Origin: Maribacter sp.
GTDB taxonomy: Bacteria > Bacteroidota > Bacteroidia > Flavobacteriales > Flavobacteriaceae
Reading direction: 5' to 3'
NCBI GenBank assembly: GCA_002749285.1
Contig: PDPR01000010.1
Span: forward strand, 124,001-188,000
Length of the DNA: 64,000 nucleotides
Both the position numbers and the translations under genes were made by a program. Below the pieces are notes generated by a model. It had not been told where the DNA came from and made no database searches. It saw only the letters and a program-made list of their open reading frames with translations. Shown here one piece after another: positions 10,093 to 19,784 of this stretch; position 1 is the first letter of the stretch; each line of letters starts with the position of its first letter.

Positions 10093-11829
10093 TTACTTGT
10101 TATTTAATTTTTTTGCTTGACCTGCCCAATCATCACGTTGTGCCCTACCTGGAAACGAATTGGTGATCGAGTCCAATAAATCATATTCCTTTTCGGTCAT
10201 TCGACTGACCTGGCCAAATGTATAAATACCTATTTGATTTAGGGTCTTCTCCATTTGTGGGCCAATTCCACTAACCTTCTTAAGATCATCCGGCTTATCC
10301 TTGGAAGCATCGAACGTTCCTATGGATTCCAGTAGACTGGAAACACTCTCGCTTGCATCCGGAAGCACCTCTTCGACAACCCCATCCGCTGTTTCAACTA
10401 CTTCCCCCCTAATTATGGTATTCGCATTGATTTGATATAAAGGCTTACCTGCCTCTCTTAGTTTCTTGTATTTCTCGCCTGATGATTTTAAAATCGTCTT
10501 CACCTCGGCCTGTGCAATTACAGGGAATGTTCGCGAATACAAAAGGAAAAGCACAAAGAAGAACCCGATAGTACCTATAAAAGTCCCTATATCAATAAAC
10601 GTAGGGGAGAACATACTCCATGAGGATGGTAAATAATCCCTATGCAATGAAGTCACTATGATCACGAAACGCTCGAACCACATTCCGATATTCACGATAA
10701 TCGAAATAAAGAACGAGAACATGATACTCGTACGCAATTTTTTGAACCACATGAACTGTGGGGAGAACACATTGCAACTCATCATTGCCCAATATGCCCA
10801 GGCGTATGGGCCTGTCGCCCTATTCAAGAAAGCATATTGCTCATACTCGACCCCGGAATACCACGCCATGAACAGCTCTGTAATATAGGCACAGCCCACT
10901 ATAGAACCTGTTATCATGATAACGATGTTCATCAATTCTATATGCTGTACGGTGATATAGGCCTCAAGACCCGATACCTTTCGCATGATTATCAACAAGG
11001 TGTTCACCATTGCAAAACCCGAGAACACCGCCCCAGCCACAAAATATGGGGGGAATATGGTGGTGTGCCATCCCGGGATGACCGAAGTGGCAAAGTCAAA
11101 GGATACGATGGTGTGTACCGAAAGTACCAAAGGAGTGGCCAAACCGGCCAGGACCAAGGACACCTCCTCGAAACGCTGCCAATCTTTCGCACGGCCTGTC
11201 CAACCAAAACTCAATAAGCTATATATTTTCTTTTGGAACGGTAGCACTGCCCTATCCCGTATCATTGCAAAATCGGGCAATAGACCTGTCCACCAGAAAA
11301 CCAATGAAACAGATAGGTACGTAGAGATCGCGAATACATCCCAAAGCAATGGGGAGTTGAAGTTCACCCACAATGAACCAAATTGGTTTGGTATGGGCAA
11401 TACCCAATAAGCCAACCAAGGACGCCCCATGTGTATAATAGGGAACAGACCTGCCTGTACTACGGAAAATATGGTCATTGCCTCCGCAGAACGGTTAATG
11501 GCCATTCTCCATTTTTGCCTAAAAAGCAATAACACGGCAGAAATCAAGGTTCCTGCGTGACCTATCCCTACCCACCATACAAAGTTGGTAATATCCCATG
11601 CCCAATCCACGGTTTTGTTCAAGCCCCAGGTTCCAATACCTGTAGATACGGTATAAATTATACAACCAATCCCCCAAAGGAATGCGGCCAAGGCTATGGA
11701 AAAAACTATCCACCAATGCTTATTGGCTCTCCCTTCGACAGGAGCGGCTATATCCACTGTTACATCATGATAGCCTTTGTCTCCAAGTACTAAGGGTCTT
11801 CGTATAGGTGCTTCGTAATGCGACGCCAT
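10093..11829 (-). CDS. actC: Alternative complex III membrane subunit ActC with C-terminal helix-hairpin-helix extension
   Basis: ActC is the NrfD-like quinol-binding membrane subunit. Residues 1 to about 470 contain ten membrane helices and family blocks such as NFVWWVGIGHAGTLISA, HMGRPWL and WHTTIFPPYFVAGA. The length, 578, exceeds the roughly 470-490 expected for the core. After the last helix a linker runs to about residue 510, and residues 514-578 form an appended module beginning DDLKKVSGIGP and ending WAGQAKK. This module has the helix-hairpin-helix signature GIGP and closely resembles the tail fused to ribosomal protein S2 in this same window. The function of the tail is unknown. Because the NrfD fold has an even number of helices, the tail lies on the same side as the N-terminus, probably the cytoplasm (inference). 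Confidence 0.93.
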   Translation of the reverse strand: MASHYEAPIRRPLVLGDKGYHDVTVDIAAPVEGRANKHWWIVFSIALAAFLWGIGCIIYTVSTGIGTWGLNKTVDWAWDITNFVWWVGIGHAGTLISAVLLLFRQKWRMAINRSAEAMTIFSVVQAGLFPIIHMGRPWLAYWVLPIPNQFGSLWVNFNSPLLWDVFAISTYLSVSLVFWWTGLLPDFAMIRDRAVLPFQKKIYSLLSFGWTGRAKDWQRFEEVSLVLAGLATPLVLSVHTIVSFDFATSVIPGWHTTIFPPYFVAGAVFSGFAMVNTLLIIMRKVSGLEAYITVQHIELMNIVIMITGSIVGCAYITELFMAWYSGVEYEQYAFLNRATGPYAWAYWAMMSCNVFSPQFMWFKKLRTSIMFSFFISIIVNIGMWFERFVIIVTSLHRDYLPSSWSMFSPTFIDIGTFIGTIGFFFVLFLLYSRTFPVIAQAEVKTILKSSGEKYKKLREAGKPLYQINANTIIRGEVVETADGVVEEVLPDASESVSSLLESIGTFDASKDKPDDLKKVSGIGPQMEKTLNQIGIYTFGQVSRMTEKEYDLLDSITNSFPGRAQRDDWAGQAKKLNNK

Positions 11830-11862
11830 AATCTTTTATAGTTACTTTGCTGAATAATATTT

Positions 11863-14800
11863 TTAAGCTTCGTTGTTGTTTCTCACTTTAACATGATAGA
11901 ATACATTTGGTTTTGTACCAATATGCTCCAATAAATGATACATACGGTCACTTTCTTTCAGCTTAGCGACCTTGCTTTCCTTATCATTGACATCACCAAA
12001 TACCATAGCCCCATTATTACAAGCCAAGGAACATGCTGTTTGGAATTCACCATCTTTTATCTCCCTACCATCCCTCTTCGCATCAAGTATGGTCTTCTGT
12101 GTCTTTTGGATACACATAGAGCATTTTTCAATAACACCCCGTGACCGAACAGTAACATCTGGATTGATGACCATTTTTCCCAAATCGTTGTTCATATGGA
12201 AATCGAACTCATCATTATTGTTATACAGGAACCAGTTGAACCTACGAACCTTATAAGGACAGTTGTTCGCACAGTACCTAGTTCCCACACATCTGTTGTA
12301 AGCCATCTGGTTTTGACCTTGACGACCATGTGATGTTGCCGCTACCGGACAAACAGTCTCACAAGGGGCATGGTTACAGTGCTGGCACATTACAGGCTGG
12401 AAAGCCACTTGGGGATTTGCTGCCGGATGTTCCAACTCTCCAAAACCGCCAAGAGAACCTTTCTCTCCAAACAGGCCACTGAACCCTTCCTTTTTGGCAT
12501 CATCACCCTCAAAGGAATCCTCTGAAGAATAGTACCTATCTATACGCAACCAATGCATGTCCCGGGAACGTCGTACCTCTTCCTTCCCGACCACAGGTAC
12601 ATTGTTTTCCGCACTACATGCTATAACACATGCACCACAACCGGTACAAGCATTCAAATCGATGGACAGATTGAAGTGATGCCCTATCGAGCGGTCAAAA
12701 CTATCCCACAGATCAACTGATGTAGCCTCTACTTCCTGATGGTCCAAGGAAACCATTGGAACCTTGTTCCACTCGGCATGATCTTTTGTATTAAAAACCT
12801 CCAAAGTGGTTTCTTTTATAATATCGCCCCTACCCATAAGGGTATTGTGCAATTGAATACAGGCAAATTCGTGCATTCCAGTACCCTTCTCAATGGTTAC
12901 TGGTTGTGCATTATCAAATCCTTGATATAACGGATAGGCATTTACCCCGGTCTGCATCTCGGATTTCATTCCGACCTTACGACCATAGCCCAACGCCAAA
13001 CCAATTGACCCTGGGGCCTGTCCGGGTTGGATCAACACAGGAACCTGATCCAAGGTTACACCATTAACGGTTATCTTGGCATAGCTACCGTCCAAACCTC
13101 CGTTTGCCGCATGCTCATTAATCAATTCCAACGCCGTTGCATCCTCTTTTGAAACGGTCACATAGTTGTCCCATGACACCCTGGAAATTGGATCGGGAAA
13201 CTCCTGTAACCATGGATTACCTGCCTGTTGGCCATCGCCCATACCTATCTTTGAATACAAAACAAGCTCCATACCATCGCTTACGGCATTCGACAACCTT
13301 CTTACTGCGGACGAAACATCCATGCCGGAAATTTCAGCTTCGCCATCAAGACCTACAGCCGAGGTCTTGGCGATTTCCCCCACGGCATTGGGGGCTGGTA
13401 CAAAAACACCATCGTGCAGGGCCTTATTCCAATCGCTTCCGGCCAATATATCGGTATTCCAAGTTTCCTTTATATAATCATAATAGCTTTTATCGCTATC
13501 CATCCATATCAATAAGGCTGTCTGGAATTGTCTTGTGTCAAAAAGCTCTTTTATCGTAGGTTGGGTCAAGGAATAATACCCTTTTTTAACCTCTACGTCA
13601 CCCCAAGATTCCAAATAATGGTTGGAGGCAACGGCATAATCCGTCCATTCCGTAGTCTCATTCCAATTGTTTGAAAAAGCCACGGAAAGATCGACCTTGC
13701 CAAGTCCTTCCTCAAAATCGGCAGTGTTCGGCAATGTATACATTGGGTTGACACCATCCATGATCAACGCACCTACACGGCCCGCCTTCATATCCGCAAC
13801 TAATGCATCAAGGTCCTTAACAGCTCCCTGTCGCACATATTTAGGGGCATTGGCATCGAAAGCCTTACTCCCCAACAGTTCGTTTATTTCCAAGACAATG
13901 GCTTGTGCATCCACATCCTGCAGACCAACAACCACAACGGCAGCACTTCTATCCTTATTTATATCCTTGACAACCCCATCAATGGCCCGCTCTGCATATT
14001 CAGGAATCTCGCCCCCAACAGAAGAACCATTCAGTTTGGCATATAATTTGGCAAGTGCGATTTTTTGCTGCACAGGTGTTAATGGCACACGCTTATCGGC
14101 ATTGGCACCGGCCAAGGACATATTGGCCTCGAACTGTACATGCCTTGACATTTTCCCGTTTTTAGGAACACGCCCCTTTGAATAGCCTTTATTATATCCG
14201 CCCCCTTGCCAATCCGCAAGGAAATCGGCACTAAACGAGACTATCACCTCTGCTTTTCCAAGATCATAATCCGCCAAGGCCCTATGGCCATAACGTGCCT
14301 CAAAAGCAGTTAAGGCAGCATCCTCGGAAATAGCATCGTAAACCACATGGTTTACCGTACCATACATCTCCTTGAATTCAGCTATAAGTCTGGTAGTCGA
14401 CGGACTTGCATAAGTCTGGGTCAACAAAGCAATCTGCTTTCCAGAGGTTTTCAAGCTATTCAATTTAGCCTTCACCTCTGCATCAAGAGTCTCCCATTCA
14501 ACTAGTTCACCACCCTTCATAGGGCCTTGCAAACGCGTACTATCATATAGGGACAAGACAGAACCTTGGACACGGGCATTTGCACCCCCGTTTACCTTGG
14601 CATCGGTATTGTTCTCGATTTTTATCGGCCTTCCCTCCCTGGTCTTGACCAGGACACTTGCAAAGTCGAATCCATTGGCTATAGTCGTTGCATAATAATT
14701 TGCAACACCAGGGATTATACGTTCTGGCTGAACAACATAGGGTATTGATTTCCTTACCGGCCCCTCGCATGCCGCCAATGATGCCGCAGCGGTACTAAAA

Positions 14801-14979
14801 CCAACGTATTTCAGAAAATCCCTCCTGTTCGTATTCGTTGAGGACAATTTCTCTTTATCGCCTAAAAATTCATCAACCGGAATCTCCTCAACAAATTCAT
14901 TCTGTCTTAGCGTCTCAACAATGGAATCGTTCGGGTCTAACTCCGCTTCGCTCTTCCAGTATTTTTTGTTTGATGCCAT
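11863..14979 (-). CDS. actB: Alternative complex III Fe-S subunit ActB (molybdopterin-oxidoreductase-like, Tat-exported)
   Basis: ActB is the large periplasmic subunit of alternative complex III; it carries four Fe-S clusters and receives electrons on the way to the hemes. The 1038-residue protein contains a twin-arginine motif NRRDFLKYVGF near residue 55 followed by a lipobox-like LAAC, so export by Tat and lipidation are likely. The middle resembles a molybdopterin oxidoreductase; family knowledge says it binds no molybdenum. The C-terminal third has ferredoxin-type motifs: CTGCGACVIAC, CQHCNHAPCETVCP, YCANNCPYKV and CSMCIQ. It follows actA by a 30-base gap and precedes actC by 33 bases. 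The fusion of the two domains is usual for this family. Confidence 0.95.
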   Translation of the reverse strand: MASNKKYWKSEAELDPNDSIVETLRQNEFVEEIPVDEFLGDKEKLSSTNTNRRDFLKYVGFSTAAASLAACEGPVRKSIPYVVQPERIIPGVANYYATTIANGFDFASVLVKTREGRPIKIENNTDAKVNGGANARVQGSVLSLYDSTRLQGPMKGGELVEWETLDAEVKAKLNSLKTSGKQIALLTQTYASPSTTRLIAEFKEMYGTVNHVVYDAISEDAALTAFEARYGHRALADYDLGKAEVIVSFSADFLADWQGGGYNKGYSKGRVPKNGKMSRHVQFEANMSLAGANADKRVPLTPVQQKIALAKLYAKLNGSSVGGEIPEYAERAIDGVVKDINKDRSAAVVVVGLQDVDAQAIVLEINELLGSKAFDANAPKYVRQGAVKDLDALVADMKAGRVGALIMDGVNPMYTLPNTADFEEGLGKVDLSVAFSNNWNETTEWTDYAVASNHYLESWGDVEVKKGYYSLTQPTIKELFDTRQFQTALLIWMDSDKSYYDYIKETWNTDILAGSDWNKALHDGVFVPAPNAVGEIAKTSAVGLDGEAEISGMDVSSAVRRLSNAVSDGMELVLYSKIGMGDGQQAGNPWLQEFPDPISRVSWDNYVTVSKEDATALELINEHAANGGLDGSYAKITVNGVTLDQVPVLIQPGQAPGSIGLALGYGRKVGMKSEMQTGVNAYPLYQGFDNAQPVTIEKGTGMHEFACIQLHNTLMGRGDIIKETTLEVFNTKDHAEWNKVPMVSLDHQEVEATSVDLWDSFDRSIGHHFNLSIDLNACTGCGACVIACSAENNVPVVGKEEVRRSRDMHWLRIDRYYSSEDSFEGDDAKKEGFSGLFGEKGSLGGFGELEHPAANPQVAFQPVMCQHCNHAPCETVCPVAATSHGRQGQNQMAYNRCVGTRYCANNCPYKVRRFNWFLYNNNDEFDFHMNNDLGKMVINPDVTVRSRGVIEKCSMCIQKTQKTILDAKRDGREIKDGEFQTACSLACNNGAMVFGDVNDKESKVAKLKESDRMYHLLEHIGTKPNVFYHVKVRNNNEA

Positions 14980-15009
14980 ACGATCTATCTGTAATTAGCT
15001 ACTTATTTA

Positions 15010-16347
15010 TTAATAATGACATTTTCCACATTCCAGACCACCCATTTGGGCAGCAGTAAGCTCATCAACCCCATATTTCTTCGAAAGTTCTTCGTGGATC
15101 TTTGCATAGTACTCGTTATTCTCTACATTGACATTGGTCTCCCTATGACAGTTGACGCACCACCCCATAGTAAGTGGGGCATACTGTGACATAATTTCCA
15201 TTTCCTCTACGGGACCATGACAAGTCTGACATTCAATTCCCGCAACGGAAACATGCTGGGAGTGGTTGAAGTAAACCAGATCGGGAAGGTTATGCACCCT
15301 TATCCATTCAACTGGCCGACTTTCACCCGTATAGCTTTGATTGTCCTCATCCCAACCAACAGCTTTGTATAATTTCTTAATCTCACCTGTATAGAACTCA
15401 TTCGTATACCCATTGGCCAAATCCTCTTTTGATGGCCCTTCTGGATTGCCTTTATACTCATAGATGGACTTATGGCAGTTCATACACACATTCAAGGAAG
15501 GAATACCTGAAGTTTTGGAGACCCTTGCCGATGAATGGCAATACTTACAATCTATTTTATTATCACCCGCATGTACTTTATGGGAATAATGGATTTCCTG
15601 TATAGGCTCATACCCTTGGTCAACACCAACCTGCATCATCCATCCATACACAAAATACGCAGCTGACAACAACAAAAGAATCACTGTTACCAAAACCAGG
15701 AATTGATTTTGGGCAAATGCTTTCCACAAAGGCAGACCTTTCTCCGACTTGGCTTTCTCCAGATCCAGACCATTGGCCTCCGCTATTCGCTTTAAGGTTC
15801 CTTGGACCAACACCAACATCATAATCAAAAGGCCCAAAACGATAATCAGGGCACCCAGGATTATCTCATTGGATATCCCCGGGGAAGAACCACTATCGAC
15901 CTCTTCGGCCACAGTGGTATCCGCAACGACCGGCTCTGGTGGCGGCGCAGCCGTATAGGCCAATATATCATCAATATCAGTATTCGACAAGGTAGGGAAA
16001 GGAGTCATTGGAAGCCCCCCATACTCATCAAACACCTTATTGGCATAATTGTCGCCCGATTTAATGAGTCCCGAACTGTTTTTAACCCAGGCATAGATCC
16101 ATTCCCGGTCCAAGCCCTCATCATTGCCAAGACGGGATTCCACATCGGCCAATGCCGGCCCTGTCATCTTCCTGTTCAGCGAATGGCAAGCAGCACAATT
16201 TTGATTGAACAGCGTCTTTCCTTTTGCAGGGTCACCAGAAGCCGCAGCCCCATCCTGTGCAAAAACAGAAACCGAAAAAAACAGGAAAAATACTAGGCTA
16301 ACACCTAAAACCCTAGAAATTTGATTGCGGTATATTACCTTTTTCAT
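15010..16347 (-). CDS. actA: Alternative complex III multiheme cytochrome c subunit ActA
   Basis: ActA transfers electrons from ActB towards the oxidase or soluble cytochromes. The 445-residue precursor begins with a signal (FFLFFSVSVFAQ). It has one N-terminal monoheme domain with CAACH at residues 51-55, then a membrane helix (about 160-185, GALIIVLGLLIMMLVLVQ), a second helix (about 210-235), and a C-terminal pentaheme domain. The pentaheme motifs are CKYCH, CMNCH, CQTCH, CVNCH and CGKCH, the last ending one residue before the C-terminus. This makes six CxxCH motifs in one chain. It is the first gene of the act-cox cluster. A -7 element lies about 96 bases upstream. Confidence 0.94.
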   Translation of the reverse strand: MKKVIYRNQISRVLGVSLVFFLFFSVSVFAQDGAAASGDPAKGKTLFNQNCAACHSLNRKMTGPALADVESRLGNDEGLDREWIYAWVKNSSGLIKSGDNYANKVFDEYGGLPMTPFPTLSNTDIDDILAYTAAPPPEPVVADTTVAEEVDSGSSPGISNEIILGALIIVLGLLIMMLVLVQGTLKRIAEANGLDLEKAKSEKGLPLWKAFAQNQFLVLVTVILLLLSAAYFVYGWMMQVGVDQGYEPIQEIHYSHKVHAGDNKIDCKYCHSSARVSKTSGIPSLNVCMNCHKSIYEYKGNPEGPSKEDLANGYTNEFYTGEIKKLYKAVGWDEDNQSYTGESRPVEWIRVHNLPDLVYFNHSQHVSVAGIECQTCHGPVEEMEIMSQYAPLTMGWCVNCHRETNVNVENNEYYAKIHEELSKKYGVDELTAAQMGGLECGKCHY

Positions 16348-16442
16348 ATATTATAGAATATTTCAATCGAATTTTTTGGCACGGTTATTACTATATCAAA
16401 GGACAAACACATTAAGAAAAAAAACCATACCTGAATCAGCTG

Positions 16443-16450
16443 CAAAAATA
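16443..16450 (-). promoter_or_regulatory. Candidate -7 element for the act-cox operon
   Basis: The minus strand reads TATTTTTG, matching TAnnTTTG. It lies about 96 bases upstream of the actA start codon, in the gap divergent to the SPOR-domain gene. No clear -33 TTG was found. Confidence 0.4.
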
Positions 16451-16550
16451 AGGATTAGACTTTCATTTGTAAAATGTTACCGTATTGATAATTTCAATTT
16501 ATAACTATTCTAAATAAAATCAAAAAAGTCCTCAATAACCATTAAAAATT

Positions 16551-16558
16551 TACTTTTG
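16551..16558 (+). promoter_or_regulatory. Candidate -7 element for the SPOR-domain gene
   Basis: TACTTTTG matches TAnnTTTG and ends 32 bases before the ATG at 16591. The -33 region shows no TTG. Confidence 0.4.
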
Positions 16559-16590
16559 TAAAACGGACATAACCAATATATACACCTTAA

Positions 16591-16962
16591 ATGAAGAAGT
16601 CACTTTTAATTATCGGGATAATCACTTTTACCACTACCATAGGGCTCTCACAGCAGGGACGGATAAGCATTCAGCAGGACAAGCGTATAGAGGAATTACT
16701 GGATATTTATAAATCCTCCAATGAGAATCATGAATATTATAGGATACAGGTAGGTTTTGGCTCGTATGCCAAGGCCAAACGCATCAAAGAGAGTGTAGAG
16801 GCCGACTTTCCCAACCTGTTTTCCAAAATAGATTTCGACTCCCCTACTTACCGAATAAGGGTAGGCCGATTCAAAACCAAACTTGAAGCCGAACGCAAGT
16901 TCATAGAGGTCCGGGAAAAATACCCGAACGCAATGCTTCTAAAGCCAAAAAAACCAAATTAA
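16591..16962 (+). CDS. SPOR-domain protein (secreted, peptidoglycan-binding)
   Basis: A signal peptide (LLIIGIITFTTTIGLSQQ) is followed by a short linker and a SPOR domain covering about residues 45-120. The motif YYRIQVGFGSYAKAKRI and the closing YRIRVGRFKTKLEAERK are typical of the two repeats of this fold. SPOR domains bind glycan strands stripped of stem peptides, so the protein probably acts in the periplasm at the cell wall. The length is 123 residues. It is divergent to actA and convergent with infB, with only five bases between the two stop codons. Confidence 0.85.
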   Translation: MKKSLLIIGIITFTTTIGLSQQGRISIQQDKRIEELLDIYKSSNENHEYYRIQVGFGSYAKAKRIKESVEADFPNLFSKIDFDSPTYRIRVGRFKTKLEAERKFIEVREKYPNAMLLKPKKPN

Positions 16963-16967
16963 TCCTG

Positions 16968-19742
16968 TTATTTTGATTTCAATTTCTTTTTGACCGCCAC
17001 CTCTTGGAAAGCCTCAACGATATCCAATTCCTTGATATCGTTGTAGTTCTTGACCTGCAATCCACAATCATATCCTTTGGCAACTTCCTTCACATCGTCC
17101 TTGAAACGTTTTAAGGATGCCAACTCCCCGGTATAGACAACCACGCCATCCCGAATCAAGCGGATATTGGAGTTCCTGAATATTTTTCCGTTGGTAACCA
17201 TACAACCTGCAATGGTTCCGATCTTTGATATCTTAAAGGTCTCCCTGATCTCTGCCGTACCCATGATCTCTTCCTTCATTTCTGGGGACAACATACCTTC
17301 CATGGCATCTTTAAGATCATTGATGGCGTCATAGATTATCGAGTACATTCGAATATCGATTTCCTCTTTTTCAGCTATTACCCTGGCATTACCCATTGGT
17401 CTCACATTAAACCCTATGATAACCGCATCCGAAGCTGAGGCCAAGAGTACATCGGACTCGGTAATCGGCCCAACACCCTTATGGATAATGTTGACCTGTA
17501 TCTCTTCGGTGGATAATTTTTGGAAAGAATCCGTCAATGCCTCAACAGAACCATCAACATCCCCTTTCAGGATAATGTTCAACTCTTTGAAATCGCCTAG
17601 GGCGATACGTCTTCCTATTTCGTCCAAGGTAATATGACGCTGTGTCCTAACAGATTGTTCACGTTGCAACTGGGATCTTCTTGCCGCAATTTGCTTGGCT
17701 TCACGTTCATCCTCAAGAACATTGAACTTGTCACCTGCCTGGGGCGCGCCATCCAGGCCAAGTATGGATATGGGCCTTGAGGGCCCTACCTCACTAATCT
17801 CCTTTCCTCTTTCATCATGCATGGCCTTTACCTTACCGCTACATGTACCTGCCAGAACGTAGTCACCTATTTTCAAGGTGCCCGCTTGGACCAATATTGT
17901 TGAGACATAACCTTTCCCTTTGTCAAGGAAAGCCTCCACAACCGTGCCCGAGGCCAATTTGCCAGGATTGGCCTTTAATTCCAATAGTTCAGCCTCAAGA
18001 AGTACTTTTTCCAATAACTCCTTGACCCCTTCACCTGTTTTTGCCGAAATGTCATGGGATTGTATCTTACCTCCCCAATCCTCTACCAACAAATTCATTT
18101 GGGCAAGACCTTCCTTGATCTTATCTGGATTGGCCGTTGGCCTATCTATTTTATTTATCGCAAACACAATTGGCACACCTGCTGCCTGTGCATGGCTAAT
18201 AGCCTCCTTCGTCTGCGGCATTATATCATCATCGGCAGCTACCACTATAATGGCAATATCGGTTACTTGGGCACCACGTGCACGCATTGCCGTAAAGGCT
18301 TCGTGACCGGGGGTATCCAAGAAAGTTATTCTTTGCCCGTCTGGGAGTGTTACCCCATAAGCTCCAATATGCTGGGTAATACCACCACTTTCACCGGCTA
18401 TCACATTCTCCTGACGGATATGATCCAACAAGGATGTTTTACCATGATCGACATGTCCCATTACGGTTACAATAGGTGCCCTGGGCTTCAAATCTTCCGG
18501 AGCATCGACTTCCTCTACTATACTTTCCTCAATATCAGCCGTAATGAACTCAACCTCATAACCAAACTCATCAGCAACAATGGACAACGTTTCCGCATCC
18601 AGCCTTTGGTTCATGGTCACCATTATCCCCAAGGACATACAGGCAGATATAACCTGCGTTGTACTGACGTTCATCATAGTGGCAACTTCACTCGCCGTAA
18701 CAAACTCGGTCACTTTAAGTATTTTACTTTCCAGTTCTTGTTGTTCAAGGTCTTTCTCGGTCTGCTGACGGTGATGGTCTCTTTTATCCCTACGGTATCT
18801 TGCCCCTTTTCCTTTCTTGGATTTACCTTGGAGTTTTTCCAGGGTTTCCCGTACTTGTTTTTGTACGTCCTCTTCAGTGGGCTCGACTTTGTTTACAGTT
18901 GCAAAACGTTTTCCTCCTTTTCTATTGCCAGCCCCACCACTTCTTTGGGACGACCCCCTATTGGGACCGCTTCCCGGGCCACTTACGATTCTTTTTCTTC
19001 TCTTCTTCCTGTCAGCGTTTTCTCCTGTCGTCTTGGAATCTTCTTTTTTCTTTTTAGGCTTATTGAACTTACTAAGGTCAATCTTGTCCCCCATTATCTT
19101 AGGGCCACTGAGCTTTTGGTATTGGGTCTTTATTTTTTCTTCTTTTGGAGACTCGTCTTTAGGTGTTGGTGTTTCTTCCGGAACAGGCCCTTTATCCTGG
19201 ATCTTCCCTTCTTCTGCAATAGGTTTTTCCGATTTTTCCACAAGCGGCTTCCCAACTTCCCCCTTCTTGACCTCGACCTTCCCGACTTCCTCCTTCTTGG
19301 CCTCCTCTGGTTTGGCTTCTTCCTTCCCAACCACTTCTTTCTTCACCTCTGCAACAGACTGTGGTCTCTTCTTGGGGCTCAAGTCGATCTTGCCAACAGT
19401 CTTAGGACCTTCGAGCTCTACCTTGGCCTTGATTATACGCTCAGAAGCCTTGGCTCTTTTTTCACGGGCCAACCTACGCTCTTCCTGCTCCTGTTCAAGT
19501 TGCAATCTTATGGCTTCCTTTTCTTTACGCTTTTCCTCGCCAACCTCCTTAGAGGCTACCTTTTTGCTCATATCGGTCTGAAACTCGTCCAACAACACCT
19601 GATGTACCTCCTCGGATATCTTCGTGGTGGGTCTCGCATCTACCTCATGCCCCTTTGACTTTAGGAAATCCACTGCCCTGTCCAAAGAGATATTGAGTTC
19701 CCTTAAGACCTTATTAAGTCTAATTGTTGCATTGTCTGCCAT
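16968..19742 (-). CDS. infB: Translation initiation factor IF-2
   Basis: IF-2 is the GTPase that places initiator tRNA on the ribosome. The 924-residue protein has an N-terminal IF2_N domain (residues 1-55). A long low-complexity region rich in K, E and P follows (about 60-310), then a second IF2_N-like part (about 340-400). The G domain starts at 429 with GHVDHGKT, followed by DTPGHEAF and NKID. The last part has the usual domain II and C-terminal fMet-tRNA-binding domains (for example [19 protein letters not shown]). The charged region contains imperfect [21 protein letters not shown] repeats. It is the last gene of the rimP-nusA-infB operon, and the gap after nusA is 42 bases. Confidence 0.97.
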   Translation of the reverse strand: MADNATIRLNKVLRELNISLDRAVDFLKSKGHEVDARPTTKISEEVHQVLLDEFQTDMSKKVASKEVGEEKRKEKEAIRLQLEQEQEERRLAREKRAKASERIIKAKVELEGPKTVGKIDLSPKKRPQSVAEVKKEVVGKEEAKPEEAKKEEVGKVEVKKGEVGKPLVEKSEKPIAEEGKIQDKGPVPEETPTPKDESPKEEKIKTQYQKLSGPKIMGDKIDLSKFNKPKKKKEDSKTTGENADRKKRRKRIVSGPGSGPNRGSSQRSGGAGNRKGGKRFATVNKVEPTEEDVQKQVRETLEKLQGKSKKGKGARYRRDKRDHHRQQTEKDLEQQELESKILKVTEFVTASEVATMMNVSTTQVISACMSLGIMVTMNQRLDAETLSIVADEFGYEVEFITADIEESIVEEVDAPEDLKPRAPIVTVMGHVDHGKTSLLDHIRQENVIAGESGGITQHIGAYGVTLPDGQRITFLDTPGHEAFTAMRARGAQVTDIAIIVVAADDDIMPQTKEAISHAQAAGVPIVFAINKIDRPTANPDKIKEGLAQMNLLVEDWGGKIQSHDISAKTGEGVKELLEKVLLEAELLELKANPGKLASGTVVEAFLDKGKGYVSTILVQAGTLKIGDYVLAGTCSGKVKAMHDERGKEISEVGPSRPISILGLDGAPQAGDKFNVLEDEREAKQIAARRSQLQREQSVRTQRHITLDEIGRRIALGDFKELNIILKGDVDGSVEALTDSFQKLSTEEIQVNIIHKGVGPITESDVLLASASDAVIIGFNVRPMGNARVIAEKEEIDIRMYSIIYDAINDLKDAMEGMLSPEMKEEIMGTAEIRETFKISKIGTIAGCMVTNGKIFRNSNIRLIRDGVVVYTGELASLKRFKDDVKEVAKGYDCGLQVKNYNDIKELDIVEAFQEVAVKKKLKSK

Positions 19743-19784
19743 AAATATTACTTCCTTATTCTAAAAACTATTGCTAATATATAG

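Noticed and set aside
13137..13559. Open frames on the plus strand inside actB
   Set aside because: They are shadows of a certain gene on the other strand.
18054..19658. Long open frame antisense to infB (534 codons)
   Set aside because: It is opposite a certain gene, has biased Phe/Leu/Pro content arising from the Lys/Glu-rich infB strand, and no signal or family motif.
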